Shown in pieces: positions 55,715 to 64,000 of a stretch of DNA of 64,000 nt. The translations under genes were made by a program, and so were the position numbers. Origin of the DNA: Opitutales bacterium (GTDB lineage: Bacteria > Verrucomicrobiota > Verrucomicrobiia > Opitutales > UBA2987); contig JAJFLU010000045.1 in the NCBI GenBank assembly GCA_021772515.1, forward strand, positions 124,001 through 188,000, written 5' to 3'. Positions within the stretch are counted from its first letter, which is position 1, and each line of letters starts with the position of its first letter. Under the pieces are notes generated by a model, which saw only the letters and a list, made by a program, of their open reading frames with translations, ran no database searches and had not been told where the DNA came from.

Positions 55715-57208
55715 TCATTGGGATTTTGCCCAGCCCCGAGACCGTTCGACGGCCCTCGCCCAATTCGCCATAAGTTCCTCTCTTTCATCTTGAGAAATTG
55801 TGGGTTCAAATGTTTTCTCCCTTTCCCATTGCGGCGCAATTTCATTGGTGCTTCTCCAAATTTGAGCGCCAAGGCCCGCCAGATAAGCTACCCCCAAGGC
55901 CGTGGCTTCGGTCGTTTTTGCTCTCGCTACCGGAATCCCCAGTAAATCGGCCTGAATTTGCATCAGCAAATCATTCTTCGATGCACCGCCGTCAACCCGT
56001 AATTCTTTAAGCTCGATATTTGAATCGGCTTTCATGGCGGAAACCACTTCGGCCACCTGAAAAGCGATTCCCTCCAACGCCGCGCGGGCAATATGCGCCT
56101 TGTTGGTATCGCGGGTCATTCCGACCATAGCGCCCCGCGCATAGGGATCCCAGTAGGGAGCGCCCAGACCCGTAAATGCGGGCACCAAAAATATGCCTCC
56201 GCTGTCTTTCACCGATGTCGCCAAGGTTTCGACATCCTCGGAATTTTCGATAATGCCCAAACCATCACGCAGCCATTGAACCACCGCCCCTCCCATGAAA
56301 ACGCTCCCTTCCTGCGCATAATTCAAGCCATCACCCAGATCCCACGCCGCCGTCGTCAGGAGGTTGTTATCGGAAATGGCAATTTTTCTGCCGGTATTCA
56401 GAAGTATAAAACAACCGGTGCCATAGGTGCATTTTATCATTCCGGGATCGAAACAACATTGGCCGAATAAGGCGGCCTGTTGATCTCCTCCAATGCCCAT
56501 AATCGGAATTGGAGCGCTAAAATTATCGATATTTGTGTCTCTGAAAAAACCGCTTGAAGGGCGTATTTCTGGCAAAATTTCGGCGGGGATATCAAATATT
56601 CTCAGTAGTTCAACATCCCAGGTTTCTTCTTTCAAATTGTAGAGTTGAGTACGCGAAGCATTCGACGGATCGGTGACATGGCATTTGCCCCCCGTGAGGT
56701 TCCAAACCAGCCAGGAATCAATCGTCCCAAAGGCCAATTCTCCCCTCTCTGCCCGTTTTCTGGCCCCGGGAACATGTTCGAGCAGCCATCTTAATTTTGT
56801 TCCAGAAAAATAGGAATCCACCACCAAACCGGTTTTCTCCTGTATGACCGGCTCCAGCCCCCGCTCTCTTAATTCATCGCAAAAACCGGCTGTCCGCCTG
56901 TCCTGCCAAACAATAGCCGGAGCAATCGGTTTACCCGAAAACCGGTCCCAAACCACCGTAGTTTCCCGCTGGTTGGTTATGCCGATGGCGGCAATTGAAG
57001 AGGCTGCCAAACCCGCCGATTCGAGGGCCTCCACCGCGACGCCCAACTGGGTTTCCCAAATTTCCTCGGCATCGTGCTCGACCCAGCCGGATTGCGGAAA
57101 ATATTGCTTAAACTCCCTCTGGGCGGAAACCACTACAGTTCCCGCTTCATCAAAAACAATCGCCCGAGAACTCGAAGTGCCCTGATCCAAAGATAAAATA
57201 AATGACAC
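55715..57208 (-). CDS. glpK: Glycerol kinase
   Basis: Phosphorylates glycerol to glycerol-3-phosphate. The 497-residue FGGY kinase has [69 protein letters not shown] and the [19 protein letters not shown] block. It lies 5 bp after cimA on the same strand, so it is probably the last gene of the block that begins with plsY, which uses glycerol-3-phosphate. Confidence 0.97.
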   Translation of the reverse strand: MSFILSLDQGTSSSRAIVFDEAGTVVVSAQREFKQYFPQSGWVEHDAEEIWETQLGVAVEALESAGLAASSIAAIGITNQRETTVVWDRFSGKPIAPAIVWQDRRTAGFCDELRERGLEPVIQEKTGLVVDSYFSGTKLRWLLEHVPGARKRAERGELAFGTIDSWLVWNLTGGKCHVTDPSNASRTQLYNLKEETWDVELLRIFDIPAEILPEIRPSSGFFRDTNIDNFSAPIPIMGIGGDQQAALFGQCCFDPGMIKCTYGTGCFILLNTGRKIAISDNNLLTTAAWDLGDGLNYAQEGSVFMGGAVVQWLRDGLGIIENSEDVETLATSVKDSGGIFLVPAFTGLGAPYWDPYARGAMVGMTRDTNKAHIARAALEGIAFQVAEVVSAMKADSNIELKELRVDGGASKNDLLMQIQADLLGIPVARAKTTEATALGVAYLAGLGAQIWRSTNEIAPQWEREKTFEPTISQDEREELMANWARAVERSRGWAKSQ

Positions 57209-57213
57209 CTATA

Positions 57214-58797
57214 TTAGCCTTTGGATGGTTTTTGCAGCTTGTATTCGACGGAGTCCTTGAGGGCTTCCCAACTGGCTTCTATGATATTGTCGCTGGCACC
57301 CACCGTTCCCCAAATTTCTTCTCCATCCGTGGTTTCGATGATTACCCTGATTCGTGCGTCAGCACCCAGTCCACTATCGAGAATTCGCACTTTGAAATCG
57401 CTCAGGGAAACTTCGTCAATTTCCGGATACGCCTTAATCAAGGCCTTGCGCAGAGCATGGTCGAGCGCCCCCACAGGGCCGGTCGCCTCGGCCACTTCAT
57501 GCCGAAGTTCGCCGCCAACTTTCAGCTTAACGGTGGCCTCGGATACCATTTCCTTACGAATTTCATCCCGCTCCACGATCACACGATAGCCGATGAGCTC
57601 AAAATACTCTTTATTCTCCTTTAGGCATTTGGATAGGAGGAGTTTGAAAGAGGCGTCGGCAGCCTCATATTCGTAACCCTGAAATTCCAGCCGTTTGAGT
57701 TCCTCCAGAAAAGCTTTCAAGGATTCCTCTTTTTCCTCCATCTTTACCCCTATTTCGTGGGCTTTCATGAGGATACTGCTACGCCCCGACATGTCGGAAA
57801 TTAACACCCGCTGGCGATTGCCCACGAGACCCGGCTCGATATGCTCGTAGCTTCGAGCTACTTTGGCGGCGGCATTCGCATGCACCCCGCCCTTGTGAGC
57901 AAATGCGCTCGATCCCACAAATGGCGCTTTGTTATCGGGCCGCAAGTTGGCAAGATCGTCGGTAAAAAGGGAGAGATCCCGCAGCTTATCCAGATTATCC
58001 CCGCAGTTGAGGGAGAGATTCATTTTCAACAAAAGATTCGGAATTATTGAGGTCAGGTTGGCATTTCCGTTTCTCTCGCCATATCCGTTAAAAGTTCCCT
58101 GGATCATGGCCGCCCCGGCTTCGACACCGGCCAATGATACCGCAACTCCTACCCCGGAATCGTTATGGCAATGCACTCCGACTCTAGTTCCGGGAAATCT
58201 TTGGACCATTTTTTCCGTAATTGCTCTAATTTCGCCCACCATTTTTCCGCCATTGGTATCGCAGAGGGCGATGCAGGTTGCGCCCCCTCTCAAGGCCGCC
58301 TCCAAGGTTTTTATGGCGTAGTCCGCATTATCGGAATATCCATCATAAAAATGTTCCGCGTCATAAATGACCTCCCTTCCGTTCTCGGCGAGGTGGCGCA
58401 CGGAGTCCTCGATCATACGAAGATTCTCGTCGGGCGTGGTTCGTAAAACTTCCTCGACATGCAGGAGCCAGCTTTTCCCAAAAATAGTTACAACGGGGGT
58501 CTCGGCATCGAGGAGAAGCTTCAATTGGGGATCGTCATCAGCCTTGACGTTTGCCCGGCGGGTGGAGCCAAAAGCGGCCACTTTTGCGTGGTTCAAATGC
58601 AAATTTTTGACCTTGTCGAAATAGGCCATATCTCTGGGGTTTGAGCCCGGCCATCCTCCCTCGATGTAATCGATGCCGAATTGATCCAGTTTCTCGGTCA
58701 ATCTCAGTTTTGAGGATACGGAAAAAGAAATCCCCTCCCCCTGTGTGCCATCGCGCAGGGTGGTGTCGTAGATGATGATATGCCGCTTTTCATTCAT
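57214..58797 (-). CDS. cimA: Citramalate synthase
   Basis: Condenses pyruvate and acetyl-CoA to citramalate, the threonine-independent entry to isoleucine. The 527-residue protein has YDTTLRDGTQGEG with the substrate-binding RD, VGVHCHNDSGVGVA with the metal-binding HxH, GTFNGYGERNGNANL, and a C-terminal LeuA-type regulatory domain (about 380-515, FKVRILDSGLGADARIRVIIET). The long form with AYDAEHFYDGY-like YDAEHFYDGYSDN is typical of CimA rather than LeuA. It sits between thrC and glpK (5 bp each side). Confidence 0.93.
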   Translation of the reverse strand: MNEKRHIIIYDTTLRDGTQGEGISFSVSSKLRLTEKLDQFGIDYIEGGWPGSNPRDMAYFDKVKNLHLNHAKVAAFGSTRRANVKADDDPQLKLLLDAETPVVTIFGKSWLLHVEEVLRTTPDENLRMIEDSVRHLAENGREVIYDAEHFYDGYSDNADYAIKTLEAALRGGATCIALCDTNGGKMVGEIRAITEKMVQRFPGTRVGVHCHNDSGVGVAVSLAGVEAGAAMIQGTFNGYGERNGNANLTSIIPNLLLKMNLSLNCGDNLDKLRDLSLFTDDLANLRPDNKAPFVGSSAFAHKGGVHANAAAKVARSYEHIEPGLVGNRQRVLISDMSGRSSILMKAHEIGVKMEEKEESLKAFLEELKRLEFQGYEYEAADASFKLLLSKCLKENKEYFELIGYRVIVERDEIRKEMVSEATVKLKVGGELRHEVAEATGPVGALDHALRKALIKAYPEIDEVSLSDFKVRILDSGLGADARIRVIIETTDGEEIWGTVGASDNIIEASWEALKDSVEYKLQKPSKG

Positions 58798-58801
58798 GGC
58801 G

Positions 58802-60190
58802 TTAGGGATTTTCTCCGATCAAATCCAATTGGGCGATGGCATGATGCCTGATAAAATTCTGGATGTCCACTTTATCGGCTGAAATCGGGTATTTGACAAT
58901 TTTCATCGCCTTCAATTTTTCCAGGGAATCCGATTGGGACTCAATCCCCGTGGCCGCACGAATAGTTTCAGGAAATTTGGCCGGGTGGGCAGTGGCCAGT
59001 AAAATGCTTGTTTTTCCTTCGTCGATCTCCTTGAAAGCACAGGCGGTATGGGGGTCCACCAAATAACCGTAGTCGCGGTAAACCCGTCCGATGATATCCT
59101 GGATTTCACCATCGGTTGCCCTTGAACTGCTAAAATTGTGGCGTTTGAAATCCTTGAAAACGTGGAGTCCCGTGGTTTTAAACTCCTCCATAATTCGCCT
59201 CACCTCGCCGGTGTCGCCGTTTTCCGCGTAGTAGATAAAACGTTCGAAGTTTGAGGCCACCTGAATATCCATGGATGGGGCGCAACTTGGTTGAAGTTCA
59301 CCGATTTCATAACGTCCCGAGCTGAAAAGCCGGTGTAAAATGTCGTTCTGGTTGGTGGCTGCCTTGAAACCGGTTACCGGCAAACCCATCTTTTGGGTCA
59401 GCCAACCCGCCAACACATTGCCGAAATTACCGGTCGGCACGACAAACTCCACCCTGTCGCGCTTCTCAACCGGTAGCTGAAACCAGGCATAGAGATAATA
59501 CACGCATTGGGCAATGACACGGGCCAGATTGATTGAATTGACCGCCGAAAGCCCCAAGTCCTGTTTGAATGATTCGTCTTCAAATATTTCCTTGAGAATT
59601 TTCTGGGCATCGTCGAATGAGCCCTCGATGGCCAATGGAAACACGTTTTCCGCTCCCGTGCAGGTCATTTGCCTCTCCTGTAATGAGGAAATACGCCCCT
59701 CGGGATAGAGGATAAAAATGTTCACCCCCTTCTTGCCCAAGAGCCCGTGGATGGCTGCCGCTCCGGTGTCTCCCGACGTAGCCGCCAGGATATTCAGCAC
59801 TTTTCCACTGGCCCGAATTTGCTCCTCATACAAATTCCCGAGTAATTGCAGCGCGATATCCTTGAAGGCGAGTGTCGGGCCATGAAAAAGCTCCAAAATG
59901 TAAAGATTTTCCTCCAGGCATCGCAGTGGAACGATCTTTTCGTGGTCAAATTTTCCGTACGATTTTTGGATGACCGAACGCAAAACTGCCTCGTTCATAT
60001 CAGTCGCGAATAATCTGAAAAACGCGAATGTCAGGTCGGTATAAGAAAGATTCTCCCATTCCGGTAAGTGGGGAGCAATATCGGGCAGAGTTTCAGGTAA
60101 AAACAACCCCCCATCCGGCGCCAGACCAATGGCCATCGCTTCAGAAAATGTGACCGGTCGGGTCTTTCCCCGTGTGCTAATGTATCTCAT
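58802..60190 (-). CDS. thrC: Threonine synthase
   Basis: A 462-residue PLP enzyme converting O-phosphohomoserine to threonine. The PLP lysine is in GPTLAFKDIALQLLG, the phosphate cup in LAATSGDTGAAAIHG, and FVVPTGNFGNVLAGWL is the second conserved block. N-terminal MRYISTRG is the usual start. It lies 6 bp after lysC, as part of the hom-lysC-thrC group. Confidence 0.96.
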   Translation of the reverse strand: MRYISTRGKTRPVTFSEAMAIGLAPDGGLFLPETLPDIAPHLPEWENLSYTDLTFAFFRLFATDMNEAVLRSVIQKSYGKFDHEKIVPLRCLEENLYILELFHGPTLAFKDIALQLLGNLYEEQIRASGKVLNILAATSGDTGAAAIHGLLGKKGVNIFILYPEGRISSLQERQMTCTGAENVFPLAIEGSFDDAQKILKEIFEDESFKQDLGLSAVNSINLARVIAQCVYYLYAWFQLPVEKRDRVEFVVPTGNFGNVLAGWLTQKMGLPVTGFKAATNQNDILHRLFSSGRYEIGELQPSCAPSMDIQVASNFERFIYYAENGDTGEVRRIMEEFKTTGLHVFKDFKRHNFSSSRATDGEIQDIIGRVYRDYGYLVDPHTACAFKEIDEGKTSILLATAHPAKFPETIRAATGIESQSDSLEKLKAMKIVKYPISADKVDIQNFIRHHAIAQLDLIGENP

Positions 60191-60196
60191 TGTCCG

Positions 60197-61426
60197 CTAG
60201 AGGACGGTCTCCTCTTTTTCCAATTCGAAAGCCTCATGGACCAAGCGAAGCGCAGCGTCTGCCTTGTCCACATCGATGGCCACAGATATTTTAATTTCCG
60301 AAGTGCTTATTAGCTGAATATTGATTCCCGCCTCGGCCAGGGCTGTAAATAATTTGGCCGCCACTCCCGAATGGGTGCGCATCCCCACTCCGACCACCGA
60401 TAGCTTGGCAATGCGGTCAACTCCCTCCACTTTTCCGCCTCCCATGAGGTCCAATATTTCCCCGACCGCCTTTTCCGCCCGGAAAGCATCCTCCAGGGGG
60501 GCCGAGAATGTTAGGTTTGCGATACCGCCGTGGCCGATATTTTGCACGATCATATCGACATTGACTTCGGCATCAGCGAGAGCCTGAAAGACCTTGGCGG
60601 CAGTTCCCGGCTGATCATGCACCTGGCTGACGACAATCTTTACCTGATCCTTATCCACTGCCGCGCCACGCACGACAACTTCCTCCATTGAGGCTGCTTC
60701 TTTTTTCACGATGGTTCCCGGTTTATTGTTAAAACTCGAACACACTTCGAATTCCACATCAAATTTTTTGGCAAATTCCACGGCCCGCGATTGCATGACT
60801 TTTGAGCCCAGGCTTGCCAGCTCCAGCATCTCATCGTAGCTGATTTGAGAAATCTTGCGGGCTGTGCTGACGATTCGGGGATCGGCGGTGAAAACCCCGT
60901 CCACATCGGTGCAAATCTGGCATTGGTCGGCATTGAGGGATGAAGCCAGGGCGATCGCGCTGAGATCCGAGCCTCCACGGCCAAAGGTAGTGATCTGGTT
61001 ATGCTGATTAATTCCCTGAAACCCGGCCACGATGACCACATTGCCCTCGGAAAGCTGCTCGCGTATGTCACCGGCGGTCACTTTGACAATTCGGGCGCGG
61101 GTATGGGCAAAATCAGTCTTGATGCCCGCCTGACCGCCTGTTCTGGAAACTGCGGGAACCCCCAGCCGGTGCAGAGCAATCGCCATCAGGGCAATGGTTT
61201 CCTGCTCACCGACGGCGAGTAGCATATCCATCTCGCGCTCATTGGGGTTGGGGTGCAAGGAACGAGCGTCTGCCACAAGCCGGTTGGTCACACCGGAACG
61301 AGCCGAAACAACCACAACGATTTCATTGCCCGCTTCGTGGTTTTTTTTAACCCTTGAGGCGACATTTCGAATCCGTTCCAAGTCGCCAACGGAGGTTCCG
61401 CCATATTTCTGTACAATGAGTGCCAT
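60197..61426 (-). CDS. lysC: Aspartate kinase
   Basis: First enzyme of the aspartate family pathway. The 409-residue protein has VQKYGGTSVGDLERI, GRGGSDLSAIALA, TDVDGVFTADPRI, and two ACT domains in the last 150 residues, which give feedback inhibition by lysine and/or threonine. The Gly-rich VGVGMRTHSGVAAKLFTALAEAGINIQLISTSEIKISV is the second ACT. Confidence 0.97.
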   Translation of the reverse strand: MALIVQKYGGTSVGDLERIRNVASRVKKNHEAGNEIVVVVSARSGVTNRLVADARSLHPNPNEREMDMLLAVGEQETIALMAIALHRLGVPAVSRTGGQAGIKTDFAHTRARIVKVTAGDIREQLSEGNVVIVAGFQGINQHNQITTFGRGGSDLSAIALASSLNADQCQICTDVDGVFTADPRIVSTARKISQISYDEMLELASLGSKVMQSRAVEFAKKFDVEFEVCSSFNNKPGTIVKKEAASMEEVVVRGAAVDKDQVKIVVSQVHDQPGTAAKVFQALADAEVNVDMIVQNIGHGGIANLTFSAPLEDAFRAEKAVGEILDLMGGGKVEGVDRIAKLSVVGVGMRTHSGVAAKLFTALAEAGINIQLISTSEIKISVAIDVDKADAALRLVHEAFELEKEETVL

Positions 61427-61443
61427 CGGTCACAAATTTATGA

Positions 61444-62775
61444 TCAATCCTTGAAATCCGCAATCCGCAAGAGAAAAGGGGCATTGAGAACACTCTTCAG
61501 TCTTTTCAGATTCCGGCAGGTTTCCTGAATGATTTTTTCGTTGCTGCTGTGGGTCGTAAGTATGAGCGTGGCCTTTTTACCAAGGGTTGCCTTGGGCTGG
61601 ATAACGCTGGCAATACTCACACCCAATTTAGCCATGACTGCGGACACCTCGGCCAGCACACCGGGTTTATCGACCACACTCAGGCGAATGTAATAATGCC
61701 CCGAAATATCCGATAGGTCGGCCAGTTCCGCCCCTGGAATAACTGAGGTTTTACCGCCAAAATCTCCTTCTGCCGGCGGGGGCGAAGTTTTACCCAACAA
61801 AGTCGAAACGGCATCGGTAATATCGCTGATTACCGCGCTGGCAGTGGCGTCCTGCCCTGCCCCACGGCCTATATGCACGGTGGTCCCGACAATATCACCG
61901 GTCACGCTGATGCCATTGAAAACATCGTCCACATGCGAAAGTATTTTGGTTTTTGATATCAAGGTGGGCTGCACACGAACAAATACTTTTCCGTTTTTTG
62001 CATCTCGTGAGACAATTCCGAGAAGTTTGATTTTGTAACCAAGATCACGCGCCCATCCAATATCCTCGAGCGTAATTCGGCGAATTCCCTCCACCGGCAC
62101 CTGCCGCAATTTAACCCATTTGCCGTGGGCAAGGTAGCCTAGAATTACAGCCTTATGGGCGGTATCCCAGCCATCCAGATCGAGCGATTCGTCCGCCTCG
62201 ACATAACCCAGCCGACGGGCCTCCTTGATGGTTTCGTCGAAGGTGAGGCCCTCGCAATCCATTCTGGTGAGGATGTAGTTACAGGTGCCGTTGAGGATGC
62301 CGTAAATCAAATCGAACCGGTTGGCCACCAAACCTTCGCGAATCACTTTGATGATAGGGATTCCACCGGCCACACTGGCCTCGAAAAAAAAGTGCCCTCC
62401 CCCTTTTTTGGCGGCCTGAAAAATCTTTTCCCCGCTCTGGCAAAGGAGAGCCTTGTTGGCCGACACCACGATTTTTCCACAACGGAGGGCCGCCAGGGTC
62501 GCCTTTTTAGCGAGAGTGGTTCCCCCCATCAATTCACAGACGATATCCAGCTTGGGGTCGGTGGCGACAGCCAGGGGGTCGGAGCAAAGCCTCGACCGCG
62601 AAATGCGCACCGGGCGTTTTTTTGCGGGATCACGCACTGCCGCACTATGCAGGACCAGACGCGCGCCCAACCGGTGCTCGAGTTCGGCACGGTTGCGCTG
62701 GATATGCTTCCAGACACCTTGGCCGACTATGCCGAGGCCGATAAATCCGATATTGATGGTTCTTGGTTTTGCCAT
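61444..62775 (-). CDS. hom: Homoserine dehydrogenase
   Basis: Reduces aspartate semialdehyde to homoserine. The Rossmann motif is GFIGLGIVGQGVWKHI, followed by VSANKALL, GGIPIIKVIREGLVANR, GILNGTCNYILTRM and LDGWDTAHKAVILGYLA; a C-terminal ACT domain (about 360-440) provides feedback control. The frame is open to 62823, but the ATG at 62775 (MAKPRTINIGF) is the fitting start (443 residues), 60 bp after plsY. Confidence 0.96.
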   Translation of the reverse strand: MAKPRTINIGFIGLGIVGQGVWKHIQRNRAELEHRLGARLVLHSAAVRDPAKKRPVRISRSRLCSDPLAVATDPKLDIVCELMGGTTLAKKATLAALRCGKIVVSANKALLCQSGEKIFQAAKKGGGHFFFEASVAGGIPIIKVIREGLVANRFDLIYGILNGTCNYILTRMDCEGLTFDETIKEARRLGYVEADESLDLDGWDTAHKAVILGYLAHGKWVKLRQVPVEGIRRITLEDIGWARDLGYKIKLLGIVSRDAKNGKVFVRVQPTLISKTKILSHVDDVFNGISVTGDIVGTTVHIGRGAGQDATASAVISDITDAVSTLLGKTSPPPAEGDFGGKTSVIPGAELADLSDISGHYYIRLSVVDKPGVLAEVSAVMAKLGVSIASVIQPKATLGKKATLILTTHSSNEKIIQETCRNLKRLKSVLNAPFLLRIADFKD

Positions 62776-62835
62776 TTTGCAAAAGGGGGAATAAGAAAAA
62801 AAGGAGCGCACAGGCAAGCGCATAGAGCGCCGGCG

Positions 62836-63444
62836 CTACTTTTTCCTCTCGACGCGGCTTTCAGTGCCGGCCAGCAGTCGGCTGATATTTGACCGGTGGC
62901 GGACAACAATGAGACCCGCCAAAAAAGCCGAAAAGAGCAGACCTTCCGGCGGTCGGCCCAAAATCAGACTGCTCAACGGTAAACTCAGGCCCAACACCAT
63001 TGAGGCAAGCGAAACATAGCGAAACATTTGAAATACGGCCACCCAAAGAACCAGCCCGATCAGAAGCACCCAAGGCATCAGCACCAACAGACCTCCAACG
63101 GTTGTGGCGACGCCCTTGCCACCCCGGAATTTGAGGAAAACCGAAAAACTATGTCCCAATATCGCAGCCAGCAGACCAATGATGGCGAGCGCGAAGGGGT
63201 TTGACGCATCTAGCGCACTCAGTTGGGGCCAACCGGCGGCGGCGGCGCCTTTCAGGGCATCGCAGAGGAAACAAAGATTTCCCGCTCCCCTGCCGACGGC
63301 TCGCCTGACATTGGTTGCCCCGGGGTTACCGCTGCCCACCTTGAGGATGTCCACGCCCTTGAACCGCGCAATTATCACGGCAAAAGGAATCGACCCCAAG
63401 AGGTATCCCGCCCCCGCGACGGCAATTATTTCGAATACAGTCAT
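62836..63444 (-). CDS. plsY: Glycerol-3-phosphate acyltransferase PlsY
   Basis: Transfers the acyl group from acyl-phosphate to glycerol-3-phosphate at the inner membrane. The 202-residue, five-helix protein has GSIPFAVIIARFKGVDI, the motif GSGNPGATNVRRAVG, and GHSFSVFLKFRGGKGVATTVGGLL. It leads the minus-strand block that ends in glpK. Its first 20 residues form a membrane helix. Confidence 0.97.
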   Translation of the reverse strand: MTVFEIIAVAGAGYLLGSIPFAVIIARFKGVDILKVGSGNPGATNVRRAVGRGAGNLCFLCDALKGAAAAGWPQLSALDASNPFALAIIGLLAAILGHSFSVFLKFRGGKGVATTVGGLLVLMPWVLLIGLVLWVAVFQMFRYVSLASMVLGLSLPLSSLILGRPPEGLLFSAFLAGLIVVRHRSNISRLLAGTESRVERKK

Positions 63445-63630
63445 AAAATTTCCTGCGTTTTGTTCTTTCTTCTGTAAAGAAGAGCAGTTGGAATGAATTT
63501 GCCCTAAATGGTAAAACCGGCAATCAATAAATTTGGCGGAGTCCGGTGTGGTCTCCCCGAGTAGCTGATAACACGCAATTTCGAGTAAAATAGGTTGGAA
63601 CAGGAAAATACATATTCAGATCCTTCGAAT

Positions 63631-64000
63631 ATGAGTGCGGCGGAACATTACCGCCTCGGATTAGAAGCCTTTAAAAAGGGATACCTCAATGTGGCCTTCA
63701 CGCATTTTTCAGCCACGGTGGAGAAAAACCCCAACTCCGCCGATGCCCTTTACCACACGGGACTTATTTATACGAAAATGGAAAACTTTGATCTGGCCGA
63801 AAGGTATTACAATATGGCATTGGGGGCTGACACAAGCCATGTTGGAGCAAAAAAAGCACTCGGTCTTGATGATGATGAATCCAGTAACAGTCCCAAGAAT
63901 ATCACCGAAACGGATTTTTTCAAGAAACTGAAGGCAGAAGGCTCAGCCGAGTCGGCAGAATTCCTGCAAACTCTTGAAAAAATGGATTTCAAGTTAGACC
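63631..64000 (+). CDS. TPR-repeat protein, N-terminal part (cut by window end)
   Basis: Open from the ATG at 63631 to the last base, 123 codons. The protein starts MSAAEHYRLGLEAFKKGYLN and contains two tetratricopeptide repeats: about residues 4-37 (AFKKGYLNVAFTHFSATVEKNP) and about 38-72 (ADALYHTGLIYTKMENFDLAERYY). An acidic stretch follows (LDDDESSNSP), then a helical region. No signal peptide. The role is unknown; TPRs mediate protein contacts. Confidence 0.85.
   Translation, partial: MSAAEHYRLGLEAFKKGYLNVAFTHFSATVEKNPNSADALYHTGLIYTKMENFDLAERYYNMALGADTSHVGAKKALGLDDDESSNSPKNITETDFFKKLKAEGSAESAEFLQTLEKMDFKLD

Overview
The window looks like a chromosomal segment from a Gram-negative, probably marine, member of the Verrucomicrobiota (Opitutae-like). 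This is inferred from the gene content: a Mla lipid-transport operon, an outer-membrane Pal-type lipoprotein, a TonB receptor, a microcompartment operon, an SrsABC-like type III PKS cassette, and a secreted protein whose Trp/Tyr-rich C-terminus resembles those of Opitutae surface proteins. No rRNA was available to confirm it. Most of the window is ordinary housekeeping DNA. No IS element, prophage or CRISPR array was seen.

Layout. (1) 1-5211 (+): right-hand part of a bacterial microcompartment (BMC) operon: the end of deoC, two tandem-BMC (trimer) shell genes, one BMC-H, three BMC-P vertex genes, a CoA-acylating aldehyde dehydrogenase and a triosephosphate isomerase. The last two enzymes start with nearly the same amphipathic helix, a probable encapsulation peptide. 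(2) 5.2-7.3 kb: alkylation repair (Ogt, Ada-AlkA fusion). (3) 7.4-17.1 kb: hybrid kinase, divergent transketolase, HemF, acyltransferase, RecR, then tRNA-Gly with a copy of its 3' end about 535 bp away. (4) 17.3-25.8 kb: PhoR/PhoB followed by a divergent TonB receptor and a secreted protein made of two near-identical 440-residue halves. (5) 25.8-37.7 kb: mlaEFDC, a NarL-type regulator, Pal-like lipoprotein, M28 peptidase, gap-pgk, GH13 debranching enzyme, mnmA, EVE protein. (6) 37.7-50.1 kb: HigBA, a ten-gene Mrp/Mbh-type cation antiporter operon, YqgE, a deaminase, and an NhaP-type antiporter with a cyclic-nucleotide-binding domain. (7) 50.1-53.5 kb: methyltransferase, flavoprotein, type III PKS and rhomboid. 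(8) 53.5-64 kb: HAD phosphatase, tRNA-Ser, cNMP-domain histidine kinase, then a minus-strand block plsY-hom-lysC-thrC-cimA-glpK, and the start of a TPR protein.

How the genes work together. The BMC operon probably breaks 2-deoxyribose-5-phosphate (or a related sugar phosphate) into acetaldehyde and glyceraldehyde-3-phosphate. The acylating dehydrogenase would take the aldehyde and the isomerase would convert the triose phosphate to DHAP, apparently inside the shell. The gap-pgk pair at 31-33 kb has no tpiA beside it, so the isomerase with the shell tag is the only one visible. The Mrp-type complex and the NhaP antiporter, about 1.5 kb apart, form a sodium/proton homeostasis region. The PhoBR/TonB/duplicated-protein neighbourhood suggests phosphate-linked outer-membrane uptake, but no Pho box was recognised. 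The 58-63 kb block makes homoserine and threonine and, through citramalate, isoleucine precursors.
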